This document shows positions 5,669 to 6,986 of a stretch of DNA of 6,986 nt, piece after piece. Both the position numbers and the translations under genes were made by a program. The number at the start of each line of letters is the position of its first letter. The stretch's first letter is position 1. Below the pieces are notes generated by a model that did not search any database, had not been told where the DNA came from, and saw nothing but the letters and a program-made list of their open reading frames with translations. This DNA is from an uncultured Caulobacterales bacterium (lineage in GTDB: Bacteria > Pseudomonadota > Alphaproteobacteria > Caulobacterales > Caulobacteraceae), in assembly GCA_903903715.1 (NCBI GenBank), contig CAIUZX010000198.1, positions 1 to 6,986 on the forward strand, in the 5' to 3' direction.

Positions 5669-6562
5669 ATGAGATACAGATCCTTCGGAGAGGGCGGCCA
5701 GTCCATTTCCACCGTCTTGCCGGCCGTGGACAGCCAGGAAAGCGGGACGATCTCGGACAGCTTTCTGACCGGTTGCCTGAACCTGGGCGTCAACGCCTTC
5801 GAAGCGCGCGTGGATGACCTGACAGCGATCCAGGCCCTGGGGCGCATCTTGCCCAAGGTCGAGCGCTCGATGGTCGTCGTTGGCTTGCGGGTCGAGGCGT
5901 CCGACCCGCGCTATCCCCGCGACCTGAGCCGCGAGACTCTCATTCGCCAGCTTCAGGACGCCCTGCGCAACACCGGGCTGCGTTGGATCGACTATCTCAT
6001 CGTCGACGATCCCGGCCCCGGCGAACTCGGCTCGTCCTTCTTCATGACGGTCGAGGCCGCTCGCCAGGCCAAGCGCCTGCGTTATGTCGGCGTTTCAGGC
6101 GATAGCCCCGCCATCAGCGACCTGATCGAGGCCGGCGGATTGCAGATCTACGCGGCGCCCTACAATCTTCGCTGCAGCCAGATCGTTCGCCGGCGCATGC
6201 GCCAGGCCGAGGCCGCCAGCGTCATGATCCTGGGATACGATCACTATCCTGAGGAAATTCGCAAACCCCAGTCCCTGCCGGCGGTGGCGGCGTCGGGCAT
6301 CATGCGTTTCCTCGGGCTGGGCGCCGCGCGCCGCGCTCCGGCGGACAATGAAGGCCCCTACAGCTTCTTGAACTATGTCCGCGGCTGGACGGCCGAACAG
6401 GTCTGCTTGTCCTACACCCTGAACGAGCCCTCGTTGTCCGCGGCCCGCGTGAACGCGCCCGATCTCGAGACGCTGCGGGGCCTCGTCGAGGCGGCGGAGC
6501 GTGAGTTGCCCAATGGTCTGTCCGCCCAGATTGAACTTGCGCGCGTGTCCGACCTCGACTGA
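5669..6562 (+). CDS. Aldo/keto reductase-fold protein lacking the catalytic tetrad
   Basis: A 297-residue protein with the aldo/keto reductase barrel pattern. The N-terminus MRYRSFGEGGQSIS matches the usual MxYRxLGxTGxxVS opening, LGVNAFEA (39-46) matches GVNFFDTA, DYLIVDDP (108-115) matches DLYLLHDP, LRYVGVSGDSP (137-147) matches RxIGVSNxSP, and AAPYNL (162-167) matches QxxYNL. By this hand alignment all four catalytic residues are changed: Asp to Glu45, Tyr to Asp50, Lys to Arg74, His to Asp113. The usual NADPH phosphate-site segment near the C-terminus is also not recognisable. It is therefore probably not an active reductase and may have a structural, sensing or binding role. It starts 2 nt after bolA and lies 80 nt before the glutaredoxin gene. 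The frame is intact over its whole length, which argues for selection rather than decay. Confidence 0.75.
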   Translation: MRYRSFGEGGQSISTVLPAVDSQESGTISDSFLTGCLNLGVNAFEARVDDLTAIQALGRILPKVERSMVVVGLRVEASDPRYPRDLSRETLIRQLQDALRNTGLRWIDYLIVDDPGPGELGSSFFMTVEAARQAKRLRYVGVSGDSPAISDLIEAGGLQIYAAPYNLRCSQIVRRRMRQAEAASVMILGYDHYPEEIRKPQSLPAVAASGIMRFLGLGAARRAPADNEGPYSFLNYVRGWTAEQVCLSYTLNEPSLSAARVNAPDLETLRGLVEAAERELPNGLSAQIELARVSDLD

Positions 6563-6612
6563 GGATCGCTCCGCCCCCTTGAAACGCTTGCCGCCACACC
6601 TTAGTTGCGGCT

Positions 6613-6624
6613 GAGCTTCGGCTC
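6613..6624 (+). other. UUCG-loop mini-hairpin before the glutaredoxin gene
   Basis: GAGC-TTCG-GCTC forms a 4-bp stem with a stable UUCG-type tetraloop in the 80-nt gap. No T-run follows, so it is not an intrinsic terminator. A TTGAAA at 6579-6584 could be a -35 box, but no good -10 box is seen at the right distance, so the gene may be read from the bolA transcript or from its own weak promoter. Confidence 0.3.
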
Positions 6625-6638
6625 GACCCGACCGCTAC

Positions 6639-6642
6639 GGAG
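6639..6642 (+). promoter_or_regulatory. Ribosome binding site of the glutaredoxin gene
   Basis: GGAG directly touches ATG 6643, which is too close for normal initiation there, but it lies 6 nt before an in-frame TTG at 6649. The spacing favours TTG as the real start; the choice changes the protein by only two residues. Confidence 0.45.
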
Positions 6643-6986
6643 ATGACCTTGACCCTGCAAGACGACACCGCCCCGGACGCGCCGGTCCGGACCTTCATCG
6701 CCAAAACCGTTGAGGAGAACCCGGTCGTCTTGTTCATGAAGGGCGTGCCGGACCAGCCCCGCTGCGGATTTTCTGCGCTGGTCGTGCAGGTGCTCGATCA
6801 TCTCGGCGTCGATTTCGTCGGGGTCGACGTGCTGCAGGACCAGGCGCTTCGCGAAGGCGTGAAGGCCTTTTCCGACTGGCCGACGATTCCCCAGCTCTAC
6901 GTGAAGGGCGAGTTCATCGGCGGCTCGGACATCGTGCGGGAAATGTTCCAGAGCGGCGAGTTGAAGCCCCTCATGCAGGAAAAGGG
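6643..6986 (+). CDS. grxD: CGFS monothiol glutaredoxin (Grx4/GrxD type), 3' end missing
   Basis: The open frame runs to the window end: 114 residues are visible and the last few are missing. The CGFS active site has Cys41 (numbered from ATG 6643) preceded by KGVPDQPR, followed by WPTIPQLYVKGEFIGGSDIV at about 79-98, the glutathione and cluster-binding region with the cis-proline TIP and GGSD. Such glutaredoxins bind a glutathione-ligated [2Fe-2S] cluster as homodimers or with BolA, and pass it to apo-proteins; they have little reductase activity. The family is about 105-115 residues long, so nearly all of the protein is present. The start may be TTG 6649, because the GGAG site is badly placed for the ATG. 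The nearby bolA gene supports the assignment. Confidence 0.93.
   Translation, partial: MTLTLQDDTAPDAPVRTFIAKTVEENPVVLFMKGVPDQPRCGFSALVVQVLDHLGVDFVGVDVLQDQALREGVKAFSDWPTIPQLYVKGEFIGGSDIVREMFQSGELKPLMQEK

Overview
The window is a high-GC (about 60-65% by eye), densely coded bacterial chromosome segment. The gene set points to an alphaproteobacterium: a fliI-fliJ flagellar pair, the separate-subunit purC/purS/purQ form of purine synthesis, a KirBac potassium channel, and a bolA gene followed by a CGFS monothiol glutaredoxin. A member of the Caulobacterales/Maricaulales/Hyphomonadaceae-like groups is plausible, but the sequence alone does not prove it. No tRNA, rRNA, CRISPR array, insertion sequence or phage gene is visible.

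Region 1 (1-2042, plus strand): the 3' end of fliI (flagellar export ATPase), then fliJ overlapping it by ATGA, then a class I SAM methyltransferase and a DUF2461 protein. Spacings are 16 and 10 nt, so all four could share one transcript reading out of a flagellar operon.

Region 2 (2043-4208, minus strand): a compact purine operon in the order purC, purS, DUF3291 gene, purQ. purS and purQ encode two parts of the three-part FGAM synthetase, and PurC acts two steps later. The DUF3291 gene sits translationally coupled between purS and purQ. purL, the large FGAM synthetase subunit, does not follow purQ here. The purQ stop codon abuts the convergent DUF2461 stop in a TGATCA palindrome with no intergenic base.

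Region 3 (4209-4443): a 235-bp divergent control region between purC and the channel gene. It has a terminator-like hairpin plus T-run pointing at purC, a weak promoter candidate for purC, and several short direct repeats near the channel gene.

Region 4 (4444-6986, plus strand): an inward-rectifier-type K+ channel, then bolA, then an aldo/keto-reductase-fold protein that appears to have lost all four catalytic residues, then a CGFS glutaredoxin cut by the window end. BolA and CGFS glutaredoxins are known iron-sulfur partners. The degenerate reductase between them, 2 nt behind bolA, is the most unusual gene in the window.

No clearly new multi-gene system is evident. The best leads are the pseudo-reductase in the bolA-grx cluster, the hairpin in the purC leader, and the DUF3291 gene inside the FGAM synthetase genes.
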